From NCBI GenBank assembly GCA_946222055.1, contig CAMIEW010000100.1, forward strand, positions 1 to 5,024: a stretch of DNA of 5,024 bases, in the 5' to 3' direction. Position 1 is the stretch's first letter. Every line of letters begins with the position of its first letter. A program made the translations under genes and the position numbers. Below are positions 1 to 5,024 of this stretch, in pieces. Below the pieces are notes generated by a model. The model searched no databases. It was not told where the DNA came from and saw nothing but the letters and a program-made list of their open reading frames with translations. The stretch comes from an uncultured Porphyromonas sp. GTDB lineage: Bacteria > Bacteroidota > Bacteroidia > Bacteroidales > Porphyromonadaceae.

Positions 1-1
1 G

Positions 2-472
2 AAGCTTATCCCACTCTTCATCAATAACATCCGTGAGGAGCGTGAGCTGCCGGTCTACGGCGACGGACGGCAGGTGCGCGACTGGCTCTATGTCGATGAC
101 CACGCTGCGGCGATCGACCTGATCTACCATGAGGGCAGGATCGGCGAGACGTACAATATAGGTGGCCACTGCGAGCGGGAGAATATCGAGGTGATCCACA
201 CCCTGATCCGTCTCGTGGACGAGGCTCTGGGGCGCCCTGAGGGGAGCTCCGAGCGGCTGATCCGCCATGTGGGCGACCGCCCGGGGCACGATGTGCGCTA
301 CGCCATCGATGCCTCCAAGATCGAGCAGGAGCTGGGCTGGCGACCGGATCATACCTATGAGGAGGGACTCCGGAAGACGGTCGACTGGTACCTGACCAAC
401 GAGAAGTGGCTCGCTCACGTCACTTCCGGCGCCTACCGCTCCTACTACCAAGATATGTACTCACACCGCTGA
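2..472 (+). CDS. rfbB: dTDP-glucose 4,6-dehydratase, C-terminal part (5' end outside window)
   Basis: RfbB (RmlB) is a cytoplasmic NAD-dependent extended short-chain dehydrogenase that converts dTDP-glucose to dTDP-4-keto-6-deoxyglucose, the second step of dTDP-L-rhamnose synthesis. The frame is open from base 2, so the gene starts upstream of the window. 156 residues are visible, a little under half of the usual ~350. No Met at the GTG at 74 should be assumed: it is an internal Val in a conserved block. The visible part is the substrate-binding C-terminal lobe. Hallmarks in order are KLIPLF (residues 1-6 of the fragment), LPVYGDGRQVRDWLYVDDH (16-34), GETYNIGG, DRPGHDVRYAID and the ELGWRP segment near the end, followed by TVDWYLTN. 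The Rossmann GxxGxxG motif and the YxxxK catalytic pair lie outside the window. The gene ends with TGA at 470-472, 77 bases before rfbC, and the two are probably cotranscribed. The family call is secure from the motifs; only the 5' part is unknown. Confidence 0.96.
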   Translation, partial: KLIPLFINNIREERELPVYGDGRQVRDWLYVDDHAAAIDLIYHEGRIGETYNIGGHCERENIEVIHTLIRLVDEALGRPEGSSERLIRHVGDRPGHDVRYAIDASKIEQELGWRPDHTYEEGLRKTVDWYLTNEKWLAHVTSGAYRSYYQDMYSHR

Positions 473-477
473 GATCC

Positions 478-532
478 GTCAGATTTTGTAGGGAAAATGG
501 TATCTGATACCACTTACCCTGCAAAAAATGAC
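478..532. repeat. 55-base imperfect palindrome between rfbB and rfbC
   Basis: Two 27-base arms (478-504 and 506-532) surround a single central T at 505, and 22 of 27 positions are complementary. The innermost 7 bp (TGGTATC / GATACCA) are perfect. Further out, AGGG pairs with CCCT, TTTTG with CAAAA, and GTCA with TGAC, with short interruptions. The element begins 5 bases after the rfbB stop and ends 17 bases before the rfbC start. Neither strand has a T tract directly after the stem, so it does not look like a normal intrinsic terminator. It could be an mRNA hairpin that sets rfbB/rfbC ratio or stability, an operator for a dimeric regulator, or a copy of a dispersed palindromic repeat. The structure is seen directly; its role is unknown. 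Confidence 0.8.
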
Positions 533-549
533 CAGAAAAGGACTGACCT

Positions 550-1128
550 ATGGATGAGAAGGTAAGGGTGACAGAGACGGGGATCGAGGGTGTGCTGATC
601 CTCGAGCCAAGGGTCTACGAGGACGAGCGCGGGTACTTCATGGAGAGCTATTCCCGGGAGAGGTACGAGGCGATCTGCGGGACGACCTTTGTGCAGGACA
701 ATGAGTCGAGATCATCCTACGGGGTGGTGCGGGGACTCCACTACCAGCGCGACCCCCATGCTCAGGCAAAGCTGGTCCGCGTCATCGTGGGGCGTGTGTG
801 GGACGTGGCGGTAGACCTTCGCCCCGACTCGCCGACCTATGGGAAGCATATTGCTGTCGAACTGACGGAGGACAACCACCGGCAATTCTTCATCCCGCGG
901 GGCTTTGCGCACGGCTTCTGCGTGCTGAGCGACGTGGCGGTCTTCCAGTACAAGGTGGACAACTACTACCACCCCGCGAGCGAGGGGGCGGTGGCGTGGG
1001 ACGACCCGACGCTCGCCATACCGTGGCCCATCCGTCCCGAGGAGATGATCCTCTCGGAGAAGGACCTCCACAATCCTCGCCTCTCCAGTCAGGATCTCGG
1101 CACACGGATCCCCCTTTTCCCCCTCTGA
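550..1128 (+). CDS. rfbC: dTDP-4-dehydrorhamnose 3,5-epimerase
   Basis: RfbC (RmlC) is a cytoplasmic cupin-fold enzyme, normally a homodimer, that epimerises C3 and C5 of dTDP-4-keto-6-deoxyglucose. This is the third step of dTDP-L-rhamnose synthesis, and the substrate is the product of the RfbB enzyme encoded just upstream. The 192-residue length is typical and the gene is complete. Family motifs are visible in order: EPRVYEDERGYFMESY (19-34), FVQDNESRS (47-55), VVRGLHYQ (59-66), KLVRV (74-78), DLRPDSPTYGKH (89-100), FFIPRGFAHGF (113-123), YKVDNYY (134-140), WDDPTLAIPWP (150-160) and ILSEKD (167-172). By comparison with characterised RmlC, His64 with the Asp of SEKD should form the catalytic dyad, with Lys74 and Tyr140 also in the active site. 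The ATG at 550 gives the normal N-terminus, and an A/G-rich AAAAGGA (537-543) lies just upstream. Neither rfbA nor rfbD follows, because a convergent terminator comes next. The identification is secure. Confidence 0.98.
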   Translation: MDEKVRVTETGIEGVLILEPRVYEDERGYFMESYSRERYEAICGTTFVQDNESRSSYGVVRGLHYQRDPHAQAKLVRVIVGRVWDVAVDLRPDSPTYGKHIAVELTEDNHRQFFIPRGFAHGFCVLSDVAVFQYKVDNYYHPASEGAVAWDDPTLAIPWPIRPEEMILSEKDLHNPRLSSQDLGTRIPLFPL

Positions 1129-1178
1129 AAAAAAGAAGACCGCACCACAGGCTTGCCTGTGGTGCGGTCTTCTGCTTT
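1128..1178. terminator. Convergent intrinsic terminator, strongest for the - strand
   Basis: A perfect 19-bp inverted repeat (1134-1152 and 1155-1173) has only TT between the arms. On the - strand the stem is followed by seven T's (1134 down to 1128, the first in the stem), the classic form of an intrinsic terminator. It lies about 17 bases past the TAA of the Ig-like lipoprotein gene. On the + strand, 5 bases after the rfbC stop, the stem is followed by GCTTTATG, a weaker tail. The position between two converging genes fits a shared, bidirectional terminator. With a two-base gap, the RNA loop probably opens by a base pair or so. Confidence 0.9.
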
Positions 1179-1189
1179 ATGTAAGGAGA

Positions 1190-2269
1190 TTACTTCTTCG
1201 GGGCAACGATCTCCACCTCTACTGAGGCCGAGGCGTTTGATCCCCTGAGAGTGGCGGTCAGCTTGCAGCTGCCGGTCTCCCCGCTCGGGAGATTAAAGTT
1301 CCCCATGATATCATTGTACTCCACTAATTTGCTATTGTTGGAGCTCCAGTCAAATTCGTATGCCGTGTCGCTCTCGAGTACCTGACCGTCCTTATCCAGC
1401 ACCACAGGTGTGAGGGTGAAGGAAGTGGTGTAGGTGCTGAAGGTGAGCTTCGACGTCACCTCCTCGTCCACACCGTCCACCTCATGCATGATGGCAACGC
1501 GGGCACCTGCAGGGAGTGTTACGGTCTCCTGCGTAGCTTTCTTCACGATCACCTTGCACTCGACCGGCTTGGCGCCCTTGGCTGAGATGGTGACGGTGCA
1601 GTCCCCTTCGTTCATGCCCTCGACGGAGCCGTCGTTGTTGACGAGCGCAATGGTGATCTCACCCTGCCCCTCGATGTACTTCGTACCACCCTTGAAGGAG
1701 AAGGAGACTGTCTCCCCCTCCGCAGGAGCCGGGGTGAGGGTAGGCTTGATGGTGATCTTCTTCCCCACCTCGACGGTGTACTCCTGCTGGTCTGTTGTGA
1801 TGGTGTAGGTGTACTCCCCGGGATTGGGCTCGGGATTGGGAGTGGGATTGGGCTCGGGATTGGGATTGGGCTCCGGTGTGGGAGTGGGCTCCGGTGTCTT
1901 CCCGCCCTCATCGATCACCTCGAGGGTACAGGTGGCGGACTTGCCACTGGAGAGACGGGCGGTAATGATCGCTTTGCCTGCCTTGACCCCCTTCACCTCA
2001 CCGCTGCTCCTGTCGACCTGAGCCACCTCGGGGTCGGATGAGCTCCACGAGAGCTTGATCCCCTTGGCGTCCTTAGGGGTGATGGTGGCGGTGAGCTTGA
2101 GTGTCTCGCCCACCTTGAGCTTGGCGGTGCTGGGACTGATGGTCACGGTGGCGCTCTCCGGCGTTGGCTCGGACCCCTCACCGGGCTTTTTGCAGCCGGG
2201 CAAGGTCAGGAGGAGCAGAGTGACTGAGAGGAGGAGGGCTCTGAGTTTGATTTTCTTCATGGTGTACAT
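1190..2269 (-). CDS. Lipoprotein with three Ig-like modules and an alternating Pro linker
   Basis: This is a predicted lipoprotein of 359 residues. The signal peptide has a basic start (KKIKLR), a Leu-rich core and the lipobox LPGC, with Cys26 as the predicted lipidation site. Residues 39-118 form a Big_2 domain, shown by ATVTISPSTAKLKVGETL, LSWSSSDPEVAQVD and the closing VKAGKAIITARL. Residues 126-150 are a linker with Pro at every second position, separated by Glu, Thr or Asn. A second Ig-like module spans about 153-244 and a third, more divergent one about 245-359. No catalytic motif is visible. Big_2 domains are usually stalks or adhesive modules of cell-surface proteins, so a structural or binding role outside the cell is the best inference. 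The start is uncertain: the ATG at 2269 follows an A/T-rich stretch, while the ATG nine bases downstream (2260) gives the more usual MKK signal peptide. No Shine-Dalgarno is visible for either. It is the last gene of the leftward operon and ends just before a strong terminator. Confidence 0.88.
   Translation of the reverse strand: MYTMKKIKLRALLLSVTLLLLTLPGCKKPGEGSEPTPESATVTISPSTAKLKVGETLKLTATITPKDAKGIKLSWSSSDPEVAQVDRSSGEVKGVKAGKAIITARLSSGKSATCTLEVIDEGGKTPEPTPTPEPNPNPEPNPTPNPEPNPGEYTYTITTDQQEYTVEVGKKITIKPTLTPAPAEGETVSFSFKGGTKYIEGQGEITIALVNNDGSVEGMNEGDCTVTISAKGAKPVECKVIVKKATQETVTLPAGARVAIMHEVDGVDEEVTSKLTFSTYTTSFTLTPVVLDKDGQVLESDTAYEFDWSSNNSKLVEYNDIMGNFNLPSGETGSCKLTATLRGSNASASVEVEIVAPKK
1820..1897. 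repeat. Degenerate hexanucleotide tandem repeat encoding the Pro linker, G-quadruplex-prone
   Basis: The + strand carries units of GGG plus three bases (GGGATT, GGGCTC, GGGAGT), with nine GGG runs exactly six bases apart from 1820 to 1870 and two more at 1880 and 1886. CGGTGT variants occur in the last part. On the coding (-) strand each unit encodes one X-Pro pair, where X is Asn, Glu or Thr. Because the unit is six bases, gain or loss of units would keep the frame and only change linker length. Regular GGG runs with three-base loops match the standard G-quadruplex pattern; here they lie on the template strand of the gene. Confidence 0.92.
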
Positions 2270-2292
2270 TATTCTTGATTGTTTTGGTTAGC

Positions 2293-2325
2293 AAAAAAAG
2301 TACGGCTGATACCTTTACGGCCGTA
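2293..2325 (-). terminator. Weak terminator-like hairpin between the two lipoprotein genes
   Basis: Read on the - strand, a 6-bp stem (TACGGC at 2325-2320 with GCCGTA at 2306-2301) encloses a 13-base loop and is followed by one C and then seven T's (2299-2293). It lies just past the TGA of the DUF4876 gene (2328-2330) and before the Ig-like lipoprotein start. The short stem and long loop suggest partial rather than full termination, so it may lower expression of the last gene relative to the first two. An overlapping perfect 10-base palindrome, TACGGCCGTA (2316-2325), offers an alternative reading as a protein-binding site. Confidence 0.5.
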
Positions 2326-2327
2326 TG

Positions 2328-3728
2328 TCATTCCTTGGGAGCCTCCACGACCAGCGTGCAGACATCCTCTGCGCCATTGGCGAGGGAGGCGGTGATGGTG
2401 ACGGTGCCCGGCTTGAGGCCTGTGATCCAGGCGGCACTGATGCCGGTGCGTGCCTTGGTCGGGGTCCCCTTCACCTCCGCGATTGATGGGTCGGAGCTGG
2501 TCCATGTGACAGCGGTCTCCTTGGCATTACGCGGAGAGACCTTGGCACGGATGAAGAACTCCTTCTGCCCGACGGTCATCCGGTAGCTGCGCCCGTCGAC
2601 GAGGGTGACATTGGGGTTGTAGAGCTTCTTCGGAGGGATGGTGAGGAGTGTCGCCGCCTGCTTCTCGAAGTCTGTGGTCGAGTTGTTCGTGTCCTGGAAG
2701 CGCTCGCCGTTATACTTCCGCTGCAGGGAGTAGCCTCGCCAGCTTCCCTGCTGTGCATCGTTCTCCTTCCCCTCCCGGACGCTATTGTATCCGGCATCGA
2801 TCTCCTTGGAGACACGGGTGCGCTTATAGTTTTTCTGAGGGCAGATCGAGACCGCATCGATGACCCACTCATTGGGGAGCTTGACGCAGTGGGCATCGCC
2901 CTTGACGTGCGCCTTGTGGTGGGGTGTCTCGAGGCTGTGGAAGGAGTTTTCGTGTCCGGTCTCGTAGTCCCACCAGTACGCCTCTTGATCAAGATCTGTC
3001 GGGGGGATTCCCAGCTTGACGAGGAGGAGGGTCCGGTTTTCCGGGACATCAAATTGTCCCTCGCACTCCGGATTATTGTACCCAAAGCCCGCAAAGACGG
3101 GGATCAGGTTGGGCACCGTGTTGGTGTCCTCGAGGTAGTAGAAGTAATTGTTCCGCATCTGTGATGGGGTGAGCCACTCGAAGTCGGCACCTGACAGGTC
3201 GCACGCCTTCTTATTCTCCGTCGAGGTACCACCGATGAAGAAGCTCTCGCTGACGAAGGTGTACTTCTTCATCATCTCCTCTCGGCTCAGCGTGTGATTG
3301 ACCGCCACCGCGGTGAGGACTTTCTCCTCCCCCGGATTGATGGGATAGTCGTGTCCGCTCCCGGGGAACATCATGATGTTATCCACCGGGCAGTGGGTTT
3401 CGGTAAATTCCTCGTCCCCCTTGAGGTCGATCGCCACATCCATCTGGAATGCCGTCCTGGCTATGCAGAGACTGTCGAGGTAGATCACCTTGGAGGTGGG
3501 ATTGTAGATGATGATGTACTTGTCGTAGTCGTAGGATGCCGGTCCCACAAAGCCGCTGCCCCACTTTACATCGGGGGTGTAGGTGCCGGAGCTGAAGACC
3601 TCCTTGATCATCAAGTGGTCGTCGCTGACCCGCTTCTCTTCCTCCTCCGGTCGAGTGAGTCCGAGGCAGCTACTGAGGAGTAGCACCAGTAGCGGAAGGA
3701 GGCAGGAGGGATGTATCTTCGTTTTCAT
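2328..3728 (-). CDS. DUF4876-type lipoprotein with C-terminal Big_2 domain
   Basis: This is a predicted lipoprotein of 466 residues. The signal peptide (KTKIH, then a Leu-rich core) ends in the lipobox LSSC with Cys21, followed after a few residues by the acidic run EEEE (28-31). The main body, about 35-370, resembles DUF4876, a Bacteroidetes family of unknown function. Its marks are an opening MIKEVFSSGTYTP, then YDKYIIIYNPTSKVIYLDSL, and later VIDAVSICP, RGYSLQRK and DTNNSTTDF (346-354). The 'IIIYNP...IYLDSL' and 'GYSLQR...DTNNS.DF' pattern recalls lamin-tail (LTD) beta folds, which is an inference. Residues 375-466 are a Big_2 domain (AVTWTSSDPSIAEV and ITGLKPGTVTITASL) of the same type as the first module of the next gene. 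The ATG at 3728 lies 18 bases after the stop of the upstream gene, so cotranscription is likely. No Shine-Dalgarno is visible, as is usual in Bacteroidetes. DUF4876 genes, as I recall, often sit near TonB-dependent receptors, but no receptor is in this window. Confidence 0.85.
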   Translation of the reverse strand: MKTKIHPSCLLPLLVLLLSSCLGLTRPEEEEKRVSDDHLMIKEVFSSGTYTPDVKWGSGFVGPASYDYDKYIIIYNPTSKVIYLDSLCIARTAFQMDVAIDLKGDEEFTETHCPVDNIMMFPGSGHDYPINPGEEKVLTAVAVNHTLSREEMMKKYTFVSESFFIGGTSTENKKACDLSGADFEWLTPSQMRNNYFYYLEDTNTVPNLIPVFAGFGYNNPECEGQFDVPENRTLLLVKLGIPPTDLDQEAYWWDYETGHENSFHSLETPHHKAHVKGDAHCVKLPNEWVIDAVSICPQKNYKRTRVSKEIDAGYNSVREGKENDAQQGSWRGYSLQRKYNGERFQDTNNSTTDFEKQAATLLTIPPKKLYNPNVTLVDGRSYRMTVGQKEFFIRAKVSPRNAKETAVTWTSSDPSIAEVKGTPTKARTGISAAWITGLKPGTVTITASLANGAEDVCTLVVEAPKE

Positions 3729-3746
3729 GTCAATAGGATTGTGTAA

Positions 3747-5024
3747 TCAGAGAAACCATGACCCGTAGCCGTTGCCACCGGTACCGGTCACACCGTGAGT
3801 CTTGAGGTTGGAGACCGCCTCATACGCCTCTTGAGGCTTCAGCCCGATCTCCCGTCCCAGCTGGAAGTAGTAGGGCTCATTGGGATCCGGGTCCGTAGGG
3901 TCGCTGTCAAAGACGGTGGCATACTGCTTCATCGGGATATTGATCCGGATGATCTCCTGCCAGCCCGACTCGGGTCGCAGGTCGTCGAAGTCAGCGCAGA
4001 CAAAGTCGTTGTGAGGGGCCTTGCCATTGCGTGCATGCTCCGCATCCTTATCCGCGGGGATGACCCTTTTCTTGCCTTTCTCGCACTTCATCACCTGTAC
4101 GGCGAGGTAAAACTGGGGCTGGAGGTAGCTTCCACGCTCATACTTTACTCCACCGCCCATATGTGGCTTCGATCGTGCCAGAGGCCACTGGCGGTAGTCG
4201 GCACCCTCGTCCTGGAAGTCAAATTCGAGGTGCCCCTTCAGCCCTACATAGTCCTGGTCCTGGGGCAGCGAGGCGAGGTAGTACTGGCTCCGGATCAGTG
4301 GTGGCAGGAGGCGGATGTTGTAGAGCGTCCGCACGCCATCCGCCATGTCGTCCTGTGTCCAGGTGTCACGATAGGTGTAGGTAAAGATGTAGGGTCGCGT
4401 CAGGGCCCTCCGCTCCTCCAGGCTCTTTGCACCGGCAAAGAGGGCGGCCGGGACAGGCATCTCCTCTCTGAAGGCACGCTCATCCAGCGCCATCGGTCGG
4501 TCGATCATGGTCATCTCCTCGGGTGAGAGACCATTGCGGAAGCGCACGTCCATCACGTCGTAGGGCTGCCCCTTGTCGTCTCGGTCGCTGACGGAGAAGA
4601 AGAGCTGATACTCCTCTGAGGCGTCGTAGATCTTGTCGTTGATCGGGTTCCCCTTCTTGTCATAGAAGTAGAGGCAGAGTCCCCAGAGCTTCTTCGTCCC
4701 GCCGATGATGCGGAAGTACTCCGGTCCTACGGTGTCAAGAGCCTGCCCCCTCTCCTTCGCTGCCTCCAGCTCCAGGAATGTGGCTGTCGACTCTCGATCC
4801 ATCTCCACTCGGATGCCGTCGGGGGTGTTGTGGATGACGCAGAATTGCTCCTGCTTCCAGGGCGCATTGGGGTAGACGTAGTTGCCGTGGAGCTTGCCCT
4901 GACCATGGTCGTGCCCCTCCTTGATCATCACGAGACAGGTGGCCCAGTCGGCGAAGGCTCCGTCGGGATCGGGATTTGGGAGTGTCCCCTCCACCACGGG
5001 TCCGTGGTCCTCCTCGGTGGCTGT
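3747..5024 (-). CDS. Unrecognised protein with His-containing N-terminal stretch, 5' end outside window
   Basis: The frame is open from the right edge to TGA at 3747-3749, giving 425 visible residues. The GTG at 4995-4997 is an in-frame Val, not a supported start, because the frame continues upstream (TATEEDHGP). Its true start and any signal peptide are outside the window. I do not recognise the family. The visible start is rich in acidic residues and His: DHGP, then KEGHDHGQGKLHGNY with His at 38, 40 and 46 of the fragment, which could bind a metal ion. A central part reads GPEYFRIIGGTKKLWGLCLYFYDKKG, then YQLFFSVSDRDD, and a second part has YYLASLPQDQDYVGLKGHLEFDF. Together these suggest two beta-rich modules of related kind. 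There are no clear membrane segments, and the C-terminus is Gly-rich (GTGGNGYGSWFL). Being 18 bases upstream of a lipoprotein gene, it is probably exported too and part of the same surface system. The coding call is firm; the function is open. Confidence 0.8.
   Translation of the reverse strand, partial: TATEEDHGPVVEGTLPNPDPDGAFADWATCLVMIKEGHDHGQGKLHGNYVYPNAPWKQEQFCVIHNTPDGIRVEMDRESTATFLELEAAKERGQALDTVGPEYFRIIGGTKKLWGLCLYFYDKKGNPINDKIYDASEEYQLFFSVSDRDDKGQPYDVMDVRFRNGLSPEEMTMIDRPMALDERAFREEMPVPAALFAGAKSLEERRALTRPYIFTYTYRDTWTQDDMADGVRTLYNIRLLPPLIRSQYYLASLPQDQDYVGLKGHLEFDFQDEGADYRQWPLARSKPHMGGGVKYERGSYLQPQFYLAVQVMKCEKGKKRVIPADKDAEHARNGKAPHNDFVCADFDDLRPESGWQEIIRINIPMKQYATVFDSDPTDPDPNEPYYFQLGREIGLKPQEAYEAVSNLKTHGVTGTGGNGYGSWFL

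Noticed and set aside
74..76. GTG as a start codon of a 132-residue protein
   Set aside because: The frame is open to the window edge and the codon falls within the conserved RfbB block GDGRQVRDWLYV, so it encodes an internal Val.
712..1184. Frames on both strands overlapping rfbC
   Set aside because: They conflict with a full-length epimerase with all expected motifs. Their products are Arg/Pro-rich and typical of frame shadows.
1434..2021. + strand frames opposite the Ig-like lipoprotein, including a Gly-rich GLGSG-type product
   Set aside because: The Gly-rich peptide is simply the antisense reading of the Pro-linker hexamer repeat, and the rest is opposite well-supported Big_2 coding sequence.
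504..2313. The 8-mer CTGATACC occurs at 504-511 and again at 2306-2313, both in intergenic gaps
   Set aside because: A shared 8-mer within 5 kb is not unusual and the surrounding bases do not match, so I do not claim a common regulatory site.
2270..2327. Possible Bacteroidetes-type promoter (TAnnTTTG) upstream of the Ig-like lipoprotein
   Set aside because: The only candidate, TACTTTTTTTG on the - strand, does not fit the spacing of the motif and overlaps the T tract of the hairpin, and no convincing -33 element was found.
3795..4526. 243-codon open frame on the + strand
   Set aside because: It lies wholly opposite the - strand gene at 3747-5024, whose protein has coherent composition and correct operon spacing. 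The + strand product shows no motif, and long antisense frames are expected in GC-rich coding DNA.

Overview
The window looks like chromosomal DNA from a member of the Bacteroidales, most plausibly a Porphyromonas-like organism. This rests on three things: short lipoprotein signal peptides ending in a Cys lipobox, a DUF4876-type lipoprotein paired with Big_2 (bacterial Ig-like) domains, and A/T-rich start regions without a clear Shine-Dalgarno in the lipoprotein operon. The coding DNA is fairly GC-rich, which is why many long shadow ORFs lie opposite the real genes. The genus is an inference from protein style; the family-level calls for the sugar genes are firm.

Left part (1-1128, + strand): the C-terminal part of dTDP-glucose 4,6-dehydratase (RfbB/RmlB) is followed by a complete dTDP-4-dehydrorhamnose 3,5-epimerase (RfbC/RmlC). 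These are steps 2 and 3 of dTDP-L-rhamnose synthesis, which supplies rhamnose for surface polysaccharide. The 77-base gap between them is largely filled by a 55-base near-perfect inverted repeat that is not a standard terminator.

Middle (1129-1189): the + strand sugar operon and the - strand lipoprotein operon converge on a perfect 19-bp hairpin. It has a T7 tract on the - strand side and a weaker T-containing tail on the + side, so it is probably a shared terminator.

Right part (1190-5024, - strand): three genes are read leftward. The first (right edge, N-terminus outside the window) is an unrecognised protein with a His-containing stretch near its visible start. Eighteen bases later comes a DUF4876 lipoprotein with a C-terminal Big_2 domain. 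After a further 58 bases, which hold a small terminator-like hairpin, comes a lipoprotein made of three Ig-like modules with an alternating Pro linker after the first. The linker is encoded by a hexanucleotide tandem repeat with strong G-quadruplex potential on the opposite strand. The three genes are probably one surface-protein operon, perhaps with an outer-membrane receptor upstream, but nothing in the window shows its substrate.

There is no gene-free stretch longer than 300 bases, and I saw no tRNA, rRNA, CRISPR array, insertion sequence or integrase.
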